Assembly: GCA_045120135.1 (NCBI GenBank)
Contig: JBGVEN010000017.1
Coordinates: forward strand, 75,236 to 139,235
Length of the DNA stretch: 64,000 nucleotides
Direction of reading: 5' to 3'
DNA from: SIG440 sp045120135
GTDB taxonomy: Bacteria > Bacillota > Clostridia > Monoglobales > Monoglobaceae
The notes under the pieces are model-generated. The model worked only from the letters and a program-made list of their open reading frames with translations. It was not told where the DNA came from and made no database searches. The position numbers and the translations under genes were made by a program. This document shows, in pieces, positions 1 through 8,123 of the stretch; the stretch's first letter is position 1; every line of letters begins with the position of its first letter.

Positions 1-1
1 A

Positions 2-295
2 CAAAAGAGCCGTGAGGCACTTATAGATAGATTTGAGGGTGTGGCAGGCGATGCAAAGTTTTTGAACGATTTTACACGAAACGGTCTTTTGACCGAGTTT
101 CTGAATGCGGTTCAGGACGAAAAGAATGTTGGCAGGTCTGACGCTGAAATTTACGGCGGACTTGTTGAGGGCAGGGAGAACATTTTTGTTCCCGACGAAA
201 GTGTTCCCACGGTGATTGCGTCCACTATGGGTTTTGGCGGACATATTACCGAAAATGATATTCGGGAGATTATGGGGCTTGCACCTCAGATATAA
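2..295 (+). CDS. Phage head protein, 3' part only
   Basis: The reading frame is already open at the window edge, so the N-terminus is missing and about 97 codons remain. It sits directly before the major capsid gene, where siphophages usually carry a scaffold or other head-assembly protein. I recognise no family. The visible part is acidic and ends in a Gly-rich hydrophobic stretch (ASTMGFGGHITENDI), unlike a pure coiled-coil scaffold. A GTG at 41 could be used as a start, but the frame is open upstream of it. The head role is inferred from position only. Confidence 0.5.
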   Translation, partial: QKSREALIDRFEGVAGDAKFLNDFTRNGLLTEFLNAVQDEKNVGRSDAEIYGGLVEGRENIFVPDESVPTVIASTMGFGGHITENDIREIMGLAPQI

Positions 296-322
296 AATTT
301 AAGAAAGTAGAGGAAATTTTTA

Positions 323-1195
323 ATGTCTAATACAATTGAGAAATTTAAACAGTACATAAATGTACTTGATGAGGTTTACAAGGTTGCGTCTGTGACTGCG
401 GTTCTTGACGGCAATAACCGTCTTGTGAGAATGGGTGCAAACGCAAACGAAATTATTATTCCCAAGATGTCAATGGATGGTCTTGCGGATTACAGCCGTG
501 AAAACGGTTATGTGGGTGGTGATGTTACACTCACAAATGAAACGGTTACATTTAACTACGAAAGAGGTCGTTCATTCACCATTGATGCGATGGACGACGA
601 AGAAACAGCAGGTGTGGCTTTCGGTCAGCTTTCGGGCGAGTTTATCCGTACAAAGGCGGCACCTGAAATTGATGCGTTCCGTTTTGCACAGTATGCGTCT
701 GTTGACGGCATCGGTATGGCAAGCGGTGACCTTTCGGATGCCAATGACACTCTTGCGGCACTTATTGCGGCACAGAATGCGATGGACGAGGCTGAAGTTC
801 CTGCAGAGAGCAGAATTTTGTTTATTACACCCACACTTTACAACGGTGTAATGAATATTGATACCACAAAATCAAAGGCAGTTCTTGATTCCTTCTGTCA
901 GATTGTTAAGGTTCCACAGAGCAGATTCTACACTGCAATCGACCTTTATGACGGTTCTACCGACGGCGAGACTGCAGGTCATTTTGTAAAGAATGCAAAC
1001 GGCAAAAAGATTAACTTTATGGTGGTTGAGAAGTCAGCGGCTATTCAGTATCAGAAGCATCTTGTGAGCAAGGTGGTTACACCTGAGGAGAACCAGACTT
1101 CGGATGCATGGAAGTTCTTCTACCGTTCCTACGGTATCGCAGATGTTTACGAAAACAAGGCTTGCGGTATTTATCTGCACAAGGCTGAGGCGTAG
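323..1195 (+). CDS. Phage major capsid protein
   Basis: This 290-residue protein resembles major capsid proteins of Clostridia siphophages, which form the icosahedral shell. It starts with a helical segment (residues 1-25), then a region of alternating strands, with a phrase of the type GRSFTIDAMDDEET near residue 85 that is typical of these capsid proteins. The C-terminal half carries mixed alpha/beta segments. The ribosome site is weak (AGAGGAA, 309-315). Its neighbours are all structural genes. The HK97-like fold is inferred from the family; I cannot see a clear protease-processed N-terminal domain, so scaffolding is probably provided separately. Confidence 0.85.
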   Translation: MSNTIEKFKQYINVLDEVYKVASVTAVLDGNNRLVRMGANANEIIIPKMSMDGLADYSRENGYVGGDVTLTNETVTFNYERGRSFTIDAMDDEETAGVAFGQLSGEFIRTKAAPEIDAFRFAQYASVDGIGMASGDLSDANDTLAALIAAQNAMDEAEVPAESRILFITPTLYNGVMNIDTTKSKAVLDSFCQIVKVPQSRFYTAIDLYDGSTDGETAGHFVKNANGKKINFMVVEKSAAIQYQKHLVSKVVTPEENQTSDAWKFFYRSYGIADVYENKACGIYLHKAEA

Positions 1196-1227
1196 TCTGG
1201 TTACTTTATCCGGAAGGGGGGACTATT

Positions 1228-1329
1228 ATGAGGACGGTTGGTCTTATTGAGCAAAAAAAGAAATGCTCTGTGAAGAAAAAGACGTCAGCTGCAAAACCCG
1301 AAGGGAGTGGTAAAAATGCAAAAAATTGA
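1228..1329 (+). CDS. Short lysine-rich phage protein
   Basis: A 33-codon frame starts at ATG 1228, five bases after GGAAGGGGGG (1212-1220), and stops at 1329. It overlaps the start of the next gene by 14 bases, as is normal for translationally coupled phage genes. The product is very basic (KKKCSVKKKTS). Short basic proteins or peptides are common between the capsid and connector genes of such phages, but I recognise no family. The reading is supported mainly by the ribosome site and the coupling. Confidence 0.45.
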   Translation: MRTVGLIEQKKKCSVKKKTSAAKPEGSGKNAKN

Positions 1330-1663
1330 TGTGACTTATGCGTTTTACTTAAGCGAGTTCTGCTGCGGGGGAGAGGCAACTCTCCCTTCCGGAGAGTTTG
1401 ATAAGTTTGTCAAGCGGGCAAAGCTCAGAATTTCGGGACTTGGCGTTAATTTTATTTCGGAGTTTGAAGAGGAAATAAAGCTTTGTATCTGCGAGGTTGC
1501 GGAAGTGATTTATGCCGCGGCAAAATCTGCAAACGTTAAAGCGGAGTCAATTGACGGGTATTCGGTTACCTTTGAGGATAGTAACAATATTAATAAAAAA
1601 GTGAAGAATATTGTGGTTACAAGGCTTGCAAATACAGGCATTTTGTATGCGGGGGTGGAGTGA
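1316..1663 (+). CDS. Phage head-tail connector-like protein
   Basis: This 115-residue protein sits right after the capsid gene, where gp6-like connector (adaptor) proteins are encoded. ATG 1316 is chosen over GTG 1307 because AAGGGAG (1301-1307) sits at the right distance. The predicted layout is helical in the N-terminal two thirds with a short strand-rich end, which fits a connector that binds the portal ring. The family is not certain from sequence alone. It overlaps the short upstream frame and is followed after one base by the next start, so the genes are tightly coupled. Confidence 0.5.
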   Translation: MQKIDVTYAFYLSEFCCGGEATLPSGEFDKFVKRAKLRISGLGVNFISEFEEEIKLCICEVAEVIYAAAKSANVKAESIDGYSVTFEDSNNINKKVKNIVVTRLANTGILYAGVE

Positions 1664-1664
1664 G

Positions 1665-1982
1665 ATGCTCACAAATGGCGAGATTACAATCTTTTGTCTT
1701 GACGAGGGTCGGGAGGAATATATTGTGAAAGCTACAGTGCCTGCCTGGGTGCGGCACCAGAGGCGTCTTCGCGACCAAGGCAGCGGTGTGCGGCGCTGTG
1801 ACACCTTTGATATACGAATTGAACTGGGGTTGGTTGACAGCATTGAGCCGGGAGATATGGTTTTTTTCGGCAAGGCAAAGGCGGCAGACCTAAACAGATG
1901 CCGAAAAATTGCGGCGGTAAGGAAAAATGATTATGGAAGCACGCCGCACTGGCATCTTGAGGCAGAGTATATGTATCGTTAA
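1665..1982 (+). CDS. Phage head-tail adaptor / minor capsid protein
   Basis: A 105-residue protein with starts and stops packed against its neighbours (ATG 1665, one base after the upstream stop). It is rich in strands and contains WVRHQRRLRDQGSG near the middle and VDSIEPGDMVFFGKA further on, the kind of small beta-barrel adaptor found between connector and tail completion genes. Function is inferred mostly from gene order. Its stop codon TAA (1980-1982) is also the first three bases of the acceptor-like helix of the RNA fold described at 1980-2140. Confidence 0.5.
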   Translation: MLTNGEITIFCLDEGREEYIVKATVPAWVRHQRRLRDQGSGVRRCDTFDIRIELGLVDSIEPGDMVFFGKAKAADLNRCRKIAAVRKNDYGSTPHWHLEAEYMYR

Positions 1983-2140
1983 GCCGAGGGGAGACGAACA
2001 CCATAAGGTTTAAAAATACAAATTTCGCGTAATACTGCGGAAAAATCCGCAAATATACTGACGCCTTTCGAGGACGACAAGTTGAAAGAGTGCAAATTAG
2101 TCAAGTTTAAGGCTTGTGGGGTTCGACTCCCCACGGCTTA
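1980..2140 (+). ncRNA. tRNA-like (tmRNA-like) RNA fold inside the phage late operon
   Basis: The 172 bases between two connector genes can fold like the tRNA-like domain of tmRNA. A perfect 7-bp closing helix pairs TAAGCCG (1980-1986) with CGGCTTA (2134-2140). Immediately inside it on the 3' side is a canonical T-arm: 5-bp stem TGGGG/CCCCA (2117-2121/2129-2133) with loop TTCGACT. Seventeen unpaired bases (1987-2003) replace the D-arm. A long helix abutting the T-arm can then form between 2004-2014 and 2106-2116 (ten pairs, one G/G mismatch), as P2 does in tmRNA. Inside are a hairpin at 2036-2050 (TGCGGA/TCCGCA) and a 5-bp stem CTTTC/GAAAG (2065-2069/2084-2088). There is no anticodon arm, no encoded CCA, no G3-U70 pair and no tag frame. 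The next gene's ribosome site begins one base after the fold. Confidence 0.55.
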
Positions 2141-2154
2141 AGGAGAGTGGATAG

Positions 2155-2559
2155 ATGATTGTTAAGCTTGCAGAGTTTCTGTCGAAATGTCCGGCTTTCG
2201 GGGGCGAGAGAGTGTGTGTTAATTTCCTTGACGCAGATACGGGTGCAGCGGCGCTTACTTTTAGTGCTGAAACAATGGACAAACCATATGCAGACGGTGG
2301 CGGATTGACAACGCTAAGTTTTGCTCTGTTGGTGCGTGGTGAATACGCTGAGGCTCACGGTATAATGAAAAGGACGGCAAGCCGGCTTTCTAAGATTGAA
2401 AACTGGATTAACGCACAGGACAGGCTTGGGAATTATCCGGATTTCGGCGACAAAGCAATCGTTGTTGGAATAAATGCATCCGGATTTTCGCCTAGGCTCA
2501 CCGGAAGTGTTGATGCTGGATATGAGGCAGAGATAAAGTTGAAATTATATAAAGAATAA
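2155..2559 (+). CDS. Phage tail terminator / minor capsid protein
   Basis: A 134-residue protein located between connector genes and the tail tube gene, the usual place of the tail terminator that caps the tube and joins it to the head. It resembles Firmicutes phage 'minor capsid' proteins of this size, with a central GGGLTTLSFALLVRGEY strand pair and a C-terminal strand region ending in KLYKE. The start at 2155 is supported by AGGAG (2141-2145). That site lies right after the tRNA-like fold, so the RNA structure could influence its translation. Confidence 0.55.
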   Translation: MIVKLAEFLSKCPAFGGERVCVNFLDADTGAAALTFSAETMDKPYADGGGLTTLSFALLVRGEYAEAHGIMKRTASRLSKIENWINAQDRLGNYPDFGDKAIVVGINASGFSPRLTGSVDAGYEAEIKLKLYKE

Positions 2560-2586
2560 GAATATTTAATTTAAGGAGGACAAAAG

Positions 2587-3069
2587 ATGTCAGCAGTAGT
2601 TAAAAGATGTAAGATGCTTGCATTTTATGGAGTACCCGTAGCAAATACAGGCGGATATACTTTTTATCGTATGAAGGGTTTTGACGAGATAACAACTTCA
2701 AAGAACCCAAGGGAGTATTCCCGTCAGTATGTTGATGAGGAATTTGAACAGACTGACGTTGTAGGATATAATCCGTCAATTGCTTTTGGTTTTGACAGAT
2801 TTTCGGGAAATGCGGTTCATGATGATATTATAGGAATATTTAATGGTGAAAAAGTTGGTGCTGATGCGGTAAGACCGATTGTTATAGTTGACCTTGAAAG
2901 TGAAGATAAGGCGGCTATCAGACGTGATTTTTCGGTTGTAGCTGAGAGTGAGGGCAATGGAGTTGACCTTTACAAGTACAGCGGGAGCTTCCGTGTAAAA
3001 GGTGAGAAGATTATTGGAACTGCACATTCAGAGGATGATTGGCAGACCTGTACTTTTCAGGAGGCTTAA
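2587..3069 (+). CDS. Phage major tail (tube) protein
   Basis: A 160-residue, mostly beta-strand protein with the features of siphophage tail tube subunits: an N-terminal arm, the MKGFDEITTSKNPREYSR region near residue 30, and a C-terminal Gly/Thr-rich strand set. It is preceded by a strong site (AAGGAGGA, 2573-2580), which suits a protein made in many copies. It sits between the terminator and the tail assembly chaperones, the conserved order for this gene. Confidence 0.75.
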   Translation: MSAVVKRCKMLAFYGVPVANTGGYTFYRMKGFDEITTSKNPREYSRQYVDEEFEQTDVVGYNPSIAFGFDRFSGNAVHDDIIGIFNGEKVGADAVRPIVIVDLESEDKAAIRRDFSVVAESEGNGVDLYKYSGSFRVKGEKIIGTAHSEDDWQTCTFQEA

Positions 3070-3076
3070 TTAAAAT

Positions 3077-3406
3077 ATGGAAAAACAGTCGAAACTGAAA
3101 TGTGATGTGCCGGCGGTGTGCTTTGATTTATATGAAAACAGATTTTTTGTGGCACTTGATGAAAAGACAGCGGATTGTTGCAAGAAGCTGCTTGATGAGG
3201 CCCGGACAAGACTTGATGCATTGGAAAGTGGCGGGGCAGGTAATAAAAAAGCAGACAAAGAGACCTGCCGGTTTCTTTGTGACGGGGTGGACAGGCTGCT
3301 TGGAAAGGGTGCTACGCGCAAGATACTTGGGAGAGGCAGACGGTGTGTTCATCTGGTTGCCGGACTTATGTGTTTTGTTCTGAATGCACTTGGCGGTACA
3401 CAATAG
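3077..3406 (+). CDS. Tail assembly chaperone-like protein
   Basis: A 109-residue charged protein encoded between the tail tube and tape measure genes, where tail assembly chaperones (gpG-like) lie. The N-terminal part is mixed alpha/beta, the middle is helical and basic, and the C-terminus is short and hydrophobic. A heptamer AAAGGGT lies in the proper phase for -1 slippage at 3304-3310 (codons AAG GGT). The -1 frame then stays open into the Gp15 gene. However, the linker it would encode is Cys-rich and looks unselected, so a frameshift is possible but doubtful. Confidence 0.5.
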   Translation: MEKQSKLKCDVPAVCFDLYENRFFVALDEKTADCCKKLLDEARTRLDALESGGAGNKKADKETCRFLCDGVDRLLGKGATRKILGRGRRCVHLVAGLMCFVLNALGGTQ

Positions 3407-3441
3407 TGATTAAAAGCAGAGATTTTTGCGGAGGTGAAGAG

Positions 3442-4002
3442 ATGGAAAGGTTTTTTTACGGACTTCCATATGATATTGATGTTGACGGTGAAAAGTATGC
3501 AATAAATACGGATTTTTCGGTGTGGGTTGAGGTTGAGCATATTTTTTTTAGCCGCAAATACGGGGATGGTGAGGCATTGGCAAGGGTGCTTGCATTGGTA
3601 TTTCCCGTATTACCCCATAATCCCGAGGAGGCAATCCGCGGGTTACTCTGGTTTTATTCGGCAGGTGAGGACTGTAAAACAGAGGATATCCGAACTACGT
3701 CTGTATATGACCCTGTACTTGATTTTAAGTATTTGTGGGGGGCGTTTCTGGCGGAGTTCGGGATAGACCTTTGTGATTGCAAAATGCACTGGTGGAAGTT
3801 TAGAGCGTTACTTGCCTGTCTTGGTGAGAATTGCCGTTTTTCGCAGATTGTCGGATACCGGCTGGTCGATTTGTCGCAGATTACGACGCCGGAGAGACGG
3901 ACCTTCTACAGAAAAATGAAAAAGAAATTCAGCCTTCCTGATAACCGGACAGAAAATGAACGGGACGAGGAGGTTGCCGAGGCGTTTATGGATTTATTAT
4001 AA
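3442..4002 (+). CDS. Bacteriophage Gp15-family tail protein
   Basis: A 186-residue protein matching the Gp15 family of Listeria and Clostridium phages, found just before the tape measure gene and thought to act in tail assembly. The family signature is the segment CKMHWWKFRALLACL near residue 113, followed by a basic RTFYRKMKKKFSLP region and an acidic end (ENERDEEVAEAF). ATG 3442 is chosen because GGAGGTGA (3430-3437) precedes it; the frame itself is open further upstream. Confidence 0.75.
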   Translation: MERFFYGLPYDIDVDGEKYAINTDFSVWVEVEHIFFSRKYGDGEALARVLALVFPVLPHNPEEAIRGLLWFYSAGEDCKTEDIRTTSVYDPVLDFKYLWGAFLAEFGIDLCDCKMHWWKFRALLACLGENCRFSQIVGYRLVDLSQITTPERRTFYRKMKKKFSLPDNRTENERDEEVAEAFMDLL

Positions 4003-4041
4003 AACTGCCGGTGTGTATTATTATTTAAAAGGATGGGGAAT

Positions 4042-5253
4042 ATGGCATTTGATTTTAAAAATTCCAAAAATGCTGCAGACCCGGCGGCATGGAACAGTGT
4101 CGGAAAGATGATGGCATCGGAGATAGGTGTTGGACTTTCAGAAAATTCGTACCTTGCAATCACCGCTTTGGAAAATGTATATGTAAAGCTGGAGACGGTA
4201 ACTAAGAATGCGGCTAAAAATGCAGAAAATCTGGCAAAGAAGCGTCAGAAGCGGGAATTAGAAAACCTCAGAACAGCAAAGGAACTGGAACTTGTTACCG
4301 AGCAGGAGTATTATGAAAAGCTCAAGGAGTATCGGGACAAGAATCTTGAGCAGGGTACAGATGCGTGGTTCAAGTGTACCGAGGAGATTGCGGCATATAA
4401 CAAAAAGCTGCTGAAAGAACAGGAAGAACTTCAGCAGAAAATGGCAGAAAAAATTATTAGGCTGCGTGAGGAGCTTGCAGAGAGATTAAAGGAGAGTGAC
4501 GAGCCGTTACTTAAGACCACCAAGACCACCTTTAAGGGTATGGGGGTCAATGGCACGGATCTCGTATACAGGGAGACCGGCCTTAAGGATTTTGAGGAGG
4601 AGATACAGCTCCTTGAAGCTTTTCGGGACAGAGTGATTGAACTTAAAAATCTGGGCAATATTCCGGATGGAATCTTTGCTGAGATTGCCGGAATGGACCT
4701 TGAAGACGGACTTAAGCTTGCAAGCTACCTTGTGGCTGCAGATTCAGAGACGAGAGAAAGGTTTGTTAAAGGGTATAACGATAAGACTGCTTTGGCAGAA
4801 GGTGCTGCAGGGCAGCTTAACGGAATACTTAATGCGGAGAAACTTAAAGAAGAAGGAATTTATTCGGCAGAAAAATTTGCTGAAGGTTTTGTAAAATTCA
4901 ATGAAAGCGAAGATGGGGGATTTATTAAAATTCTTGAGAAAAGCTTCTATTGTGTGCCGGAAAGCTATTACACTCTTGGAGGACAGTCGGGAGATGCTTT
5001 CGGTAAAGGCTTTGTTGAAAGTATTCCTCAGTTTATGGAGCAGGCAAGGTGTGTGATTCTTGCAGAGATGCAGAGCATTGCGGCCAAGATATCTTCGGTT
5101 ATGAAGGATGCGGCGGAGAACACTTTGACTGGAAGCACCACTTCTTATACAAATACATATAATTTCAATTCGTCGCAGGATACCACGACTGAGCAGCTTA
5201 GGGCGGCAAAAAATGCTGCGGAGCTTGAAAGGTTAAGGGGGGTGGTTCAGTGA
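4042..5253 (+). CDS. Phage tail tape measure protein
   Basis: A 403-residue protein (from ATG 4042; ATG 4033 is also possible but lies inside the ribosome site). It fixes tail length and is ejected during infection. Residues about 60-150 form a long charged coiled coil. The C-terminal part has the FGKGFVESIPQFM and TNTYNFNSSQ phrases followed by an AAELERLRG-type end, a familiar C-terminus of Firmicutes tape measures. It is short for the family and I see no hydrophobic membrane-spanning segment, which many tape measures have. A short tail is the direct inference. The stop overlaps the next start (GTGA). Confidence 0.7.
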   Translation: MAFDFKNSKNAADPAAWNSVGKMMASEIGVGLSENSYLAITALENVYVKLETVTKNAAKNAENLAKKRQKRELENLRTAKELELVTEQEYYEKLKEYRDKNLEQGTDAWFKCTEEIAAYNKKLLKEQEELQQKMAEKIIRLREELAERLKESDEPLLKTTKTTFKGMGVNGTDLVYRETGLKDFEEEIQLLEAFRDRVIELKNLGNIPDGIFAEIAGMDLEDGLKLASYLVAADSETRERFVKGYNDKTALAEGAAGQLNGILNAEKLKEEGIYSAEKFAEGFVKFNESEDGGFIKILEKSFYCVPESYYTLGGQSGDAFGKGFVESIPQFMEQARCVILAEMQSIAAKISSVMKDAAENTLTGSTTSYTNTYNFNSSQDTTTEQLRAAKNAAELERLRGVVQ

Positions 5254-6104
5254 GCCTGAAGATGAGATATAAAAACAAACTGGGTGAGGTTGTTATGCAT
5301 GGCTCAGGCAATTCAGAACTCAGAATTCTTGGTGTTGAGGGGCTTGGGCTTGTTGAGAGAGAATACAGCACAGCGGTTTTTCCGGGGTATGACGGGCAGC
5401 AGACTCTTAATTCAAGAGCAGTAGCGAGGACGGTCAATATAATCCTTGAAGCAATTGGTGGAAATGCTGAGTACATAGTCAAAAATGCACTGAAAGTGTT
5501 TGGAGAAAGCGGCGTTTTGTATATCGAAAATGGCGAAACTCAAAGGAGGATATGCTGCAGTCAGATTTATATTCCGGACGTTACCCGTGTTTTAAGAAAA
5601 AGAATTGCAAGCTTTGCGGTTCAGTTAATTTGTGACAATCCTTATTTTGAGGATGCAGATGACACTGTTGTATCGCTATTTCGTAGAGAAAAACTGCTTT
5701 CCACGCCTTTTACACTTCCTACGGCATTTGGTAGGATTGTGCTGGGTGCGGATATAAATGTAAGCGGCTCTATTCCGGCAGAGCCTGTGATAACTATGTA
5801 TTATCCAAAAGCTCTGACTGGAAAGGAATATGTTCTGATTACCAACAGAGCGACAGACAAGGCGATAAGGATTGACTACCAACCGCAGACAGACGATACG
5901 GTGGTTGTGGATATCAAAAACCGAACGGTGACAAGCAGTATATCGGGAAATATTATAAACTGCATATCGGATGAGACCTTTTTGGGGGATTTTACATTAG
6001 CAAAAGGGTATAATTTTATAACGGTGGACGCAGGGGATATTGCTCCGGACTTTACTGTAGAATGTCGGTATAATAACCTTTACAGCGAGGCGGTGGTTAT
6101 ATGA
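5250..6104 (+). CDS. Phage distal tail protein (Dit-like)
   Basis: A 284-residue protein located right after the tape measure. It matches siphophage distal tail proteins, which form the hub at the tip of the tube and anchor the baseplate. The N-terminal half carries the belt-like domain with GYDGQQTLNSRAVARTVNI near residue 45 and ASFAVQLICDNPYF near 122. The C-terminal half is strand-rich, like a galectin-type domain. The GTG start overlaps the tape measure stop by four bases, indicating translational coupling. Confidence 0.75.
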   Translation: MSLKMRYKNKLGEVVMHGSGNSELRILGVEGLGLVEREYSTAVFPGYDGQQTLNSRAVARTVNIILEAIGGNAEYIVKNALKVFGESGVLYIENGETQRRICCSQIYIPDVTRVLRKRIASFAVQLICDNPYFEDADDTVVSLFRREKLLSTPFTLPTAFGRIVLGADINVSGSIPAEPVITMYYPKALTGKEYVLITNRATDKAIRIDYQPQTDDTVVVDIKNRTVTSSISGNIINCISDETFLGDFTLAKGYNFITVDAGDIAPDFTVECRYNNLYSEAVVI

Positions 6105-7240
6105 CAGATGTATTGTTTTATGACTTTGATTTTAATTTGCTGGAGGTTATTCCCCGTGCTGTATCTGTAAATTTTGAAAAGAAATATTGCGGTTTTGGTA
6201 CCGCTGAGATTCACTTTACAATTATTGAAAGTAGGGTTTTGGAGGTTCTTGGACGAAACCCTTATGTTTTTTTAAAATGCGGAGAGGATACGGCGATCGT
6301 TACCGGATGGAAAACCGGCAAGGATATTGCCGTGTTTGGAAGAACCCCCGAATGGCTGTTAACCAGACGAGGGGTGAAACCGTTTGAAGAAACAGGGAAA
6401 ACAGCTGAGGAAATAGCAATAAATGCGGTGATAAGTTCAGCACAGGACTGTATTGATGTATCTGGTGTGACCGGTATAGGCGAAACTATAAATTTCTCAA
6501 CTGACAAGGTAAGAGTTTTACACGATGTGGTGGTGGAAATTCTTGAACCTCAGGGGTTAGGGTTTACGGTAAAACCGGACATATCCAGTAAGCGGTTTGT
6601 ATTTACGGTTTATTCGGGGATTGAACGAAGCTGTGTTGTTTCACTTTCGAACAGAACTGCATACGATTTTGTATATACTGTTGAAAAACAGGATATGGTG
6701 ACGGCATCAGGGTGGTATGAGCAAAAGTATGAGGATATGGGAGAGTGGAATGCAATCGACAATTCGCCGGCTCTTTTGGACAACCAGCCTGAAAGCATGT
6801 ATAAGTTTTATCGGATAGAGGCTGACTCGAAAACTCTGGTAGAGAGGTTTGGATTTGCATGTAAAAACGGGCACTATTTATACTGTAATACTGCAGATGG
6901 AAAGTGGAAGATATCCCAAAGTATGCCGCAGCCCGAATGGGTATTTATTAATAATAACATTCTGGATGGAGCAAAACGGTGGGACGCTGTTCTTGTCGGA
7001 ACAAGAACAGCTGATGAGGCTATGAGTGAGCTTGCTCGTAGATGTCAGGCGGACATACTACAGACAGAAGTAAGGCGGATTGAATATGGAAAGGACTACC
7101 GGCTTGGGGATATAGTCCGTGTTCAGTTTGAATATGGAGATTATAAAAGAGTTGAAAAGAAGAGGGTAGATTCGATAAGCTTGTACTATGACATAGACAG
7201 GTGCGGAGTCAGCCCGACTTTAAAGAGTTTGGAGGGATAG
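6101..7240 (+). CDS. Gp37-like phage tail protein (baseplate hub)
   Basis: A 379-residue protein of the ReqiPepy6 Gp37-like group, which replaces the Tal hub protein in many Gram-positive phages. The start has the typical FNLLEVIPRAVSVNFEKKY strand pair, and further on NRTAYDFVYTVEKQDMVTAS and a C-terminal EYGKDYRLGDIVRVQF motif that recur in this group. It starts inside the stop of the distal tail gene (ATGA overlap) and is followed by fibre genes, consistent with a hub at the tail tip. Confidence 0.65.
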   Translation: MTDVLFYDFDFNLLEVIPRAVSVNFEKKYCGFGTAEIHFTIIESRVLEVLGRNPYVFLKCGEDTAIVTGWKTGKDIAVFGRTPEWLLTRRGVKPFEETGKTAEEIAINAVISSAQDCIDVSGVTGIGETINFSTDKVRVLHDVVVEILEPQGLGFTVKPDISSKRFVFTVYSGIERSCVVSLSNRTAYDFVYTVEKQDMVTASGWYEQKYEDMGEWNAIDNSPALLDNQPESMYKFYRIEADSKTLVERFGFACKNGHYLYCNTADGKWKISQSMPQPEWVFINNNILDGAKRWDAVLVGTRTADEAMSELARRCQADILQTEVRRIEYGKDYRLGDIVRVQFEYGDYKRVEKKRVDSISLYYDIDRCGVSPTLKSLEG

Positions 7241-7242
7241 TA

Positions 7243-8112
7243 GTGGCATTTACATATAGTTTTGTAGATAACGTAATATACGGCACAGACGATATAAACG
7301 ATATAACAAAAAGTCTTACGGGTGCAGGAGTGGCACCATTTGTTTCAAAGAGTAGTTATAAAGCAAGCGACCTGAATGATTTAGCCGCAGAGTTGGTGGC
7401 ATCAGGGGCTTCTCTGGATGGCTGCCGATGCACGGTAGAAAATATGGGTACTTTACAAATGGTGGTGACAGTAGGTCAGGGAATTGTATTTTTTGACGGC
7501 GGGGTTAGACTGACGGTGGATTCTGACGGATATTCCTTTCCTGTCGACCCCAATACTTCGGGATATATTTTTGCGTATTTTTCACCTACGCTTCAAAAGG
7601 CAGACATTATTTTTGATACAGAATTGCCGTCGACTGGGGAGTATGTGCTTTTGGCAGAGCTTGCGGCAGACGGAAATTTGAGAGATAAGAGAGAAATTGC
7701 GCGCTCAAAGGTTGCAACATTTGGCAGGAATGCGGAGTGCTATATTGATGAAAGCAGAATAACAGTTTATGATTATTATGCCAGCGCTCCGGCATACAGT
7801 AATACGGAAAAAATTATTGCAGAAATTGATTTAAGCGGAATTGATATAACAAAGTTTAATTATTTGATTTATCGGTACAATTATTCTGGCACAGGGTCAA
7901 CAGCGCCGTCATATCAGGAAAAATACTTTAATTTTATAAACAATACAAGGGACAGCTTCTATATAAAAGGCTCGTTGTATTACCATAGTGCTATGTTTGA
8001 CATTATACTGCAGAATAGCAAGTTTGTAATTGTAATACAGAACAGTGAGACTGTTTTTAGTTCGTATAAGTCGGCATTTAAGTCTGCAATCCCATATTTT
8101 AAGTTGGTGTAG
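7243..8112 (+). CDS. Phage baseplate/tail protein, unknown family
   Basis: A 289-residue protein whose GTG start at 7243 is set by GGAGGGA (7231-7237). The first 150 residues resemble the N-terminal domain of several Clostridia phage baseplate proteins (MAFTYSFVDNVIYGTDDIN, then a strand-rich VGQGIVFFDGGVRL segment). The C-terminal part is Tyr/Ser/Asn-rich and strand-forming, as in receptor-facing proteins. I cannot assign a precise function. It sits between the hub and the fibre genes. Confidence 0.5.
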   Translation: MAFTYSFVDNVIYGTDDINDITKSLTGAGVAPFVSKSSYKASDLNDLAAELVASGASLDGCRCTVENMGTLQMVVTVGQGIVFFDGGVRLTVDSDGYSFPVDPNTSGYIFAYFSPTLQKADIIFDTELPSTGEYVLLAELAADGNLRDKREIARSKVATFGRNAECYIDESRITVYDYYASAPAYSNTEKIIAEIDLSGIDITKFNYLIYRYNYSGTGSTAPSYQEKYFNFINNTRDSFYIKGSLYYHSAMFDIILQNSKFVIVIQNSETVFSSYKSAFKSAIPYFKLV

Positions 8113-8123
8113 GAGGTGGTAAA

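Noticed and set aside
435..851. 138-codon frame inside the capsid gene
   Set aside because: Overlaps the major capsid gene in another frame, with repetitive His/Arg/Leu composition and no ribosome site.
2117..2140. Ordinary tRNA gene or tRNA fragment from an attachment site
   Set aside because: The T-arm and acceptor strand look like a tRNA, but there is no D-arm, no proper anticodon arm and no variable loop. The element lies inside the late operon, not at a prophage end. A matching 5' acceptor strand lies 154 bases upstream, so it was treated as a separate RNA fold.
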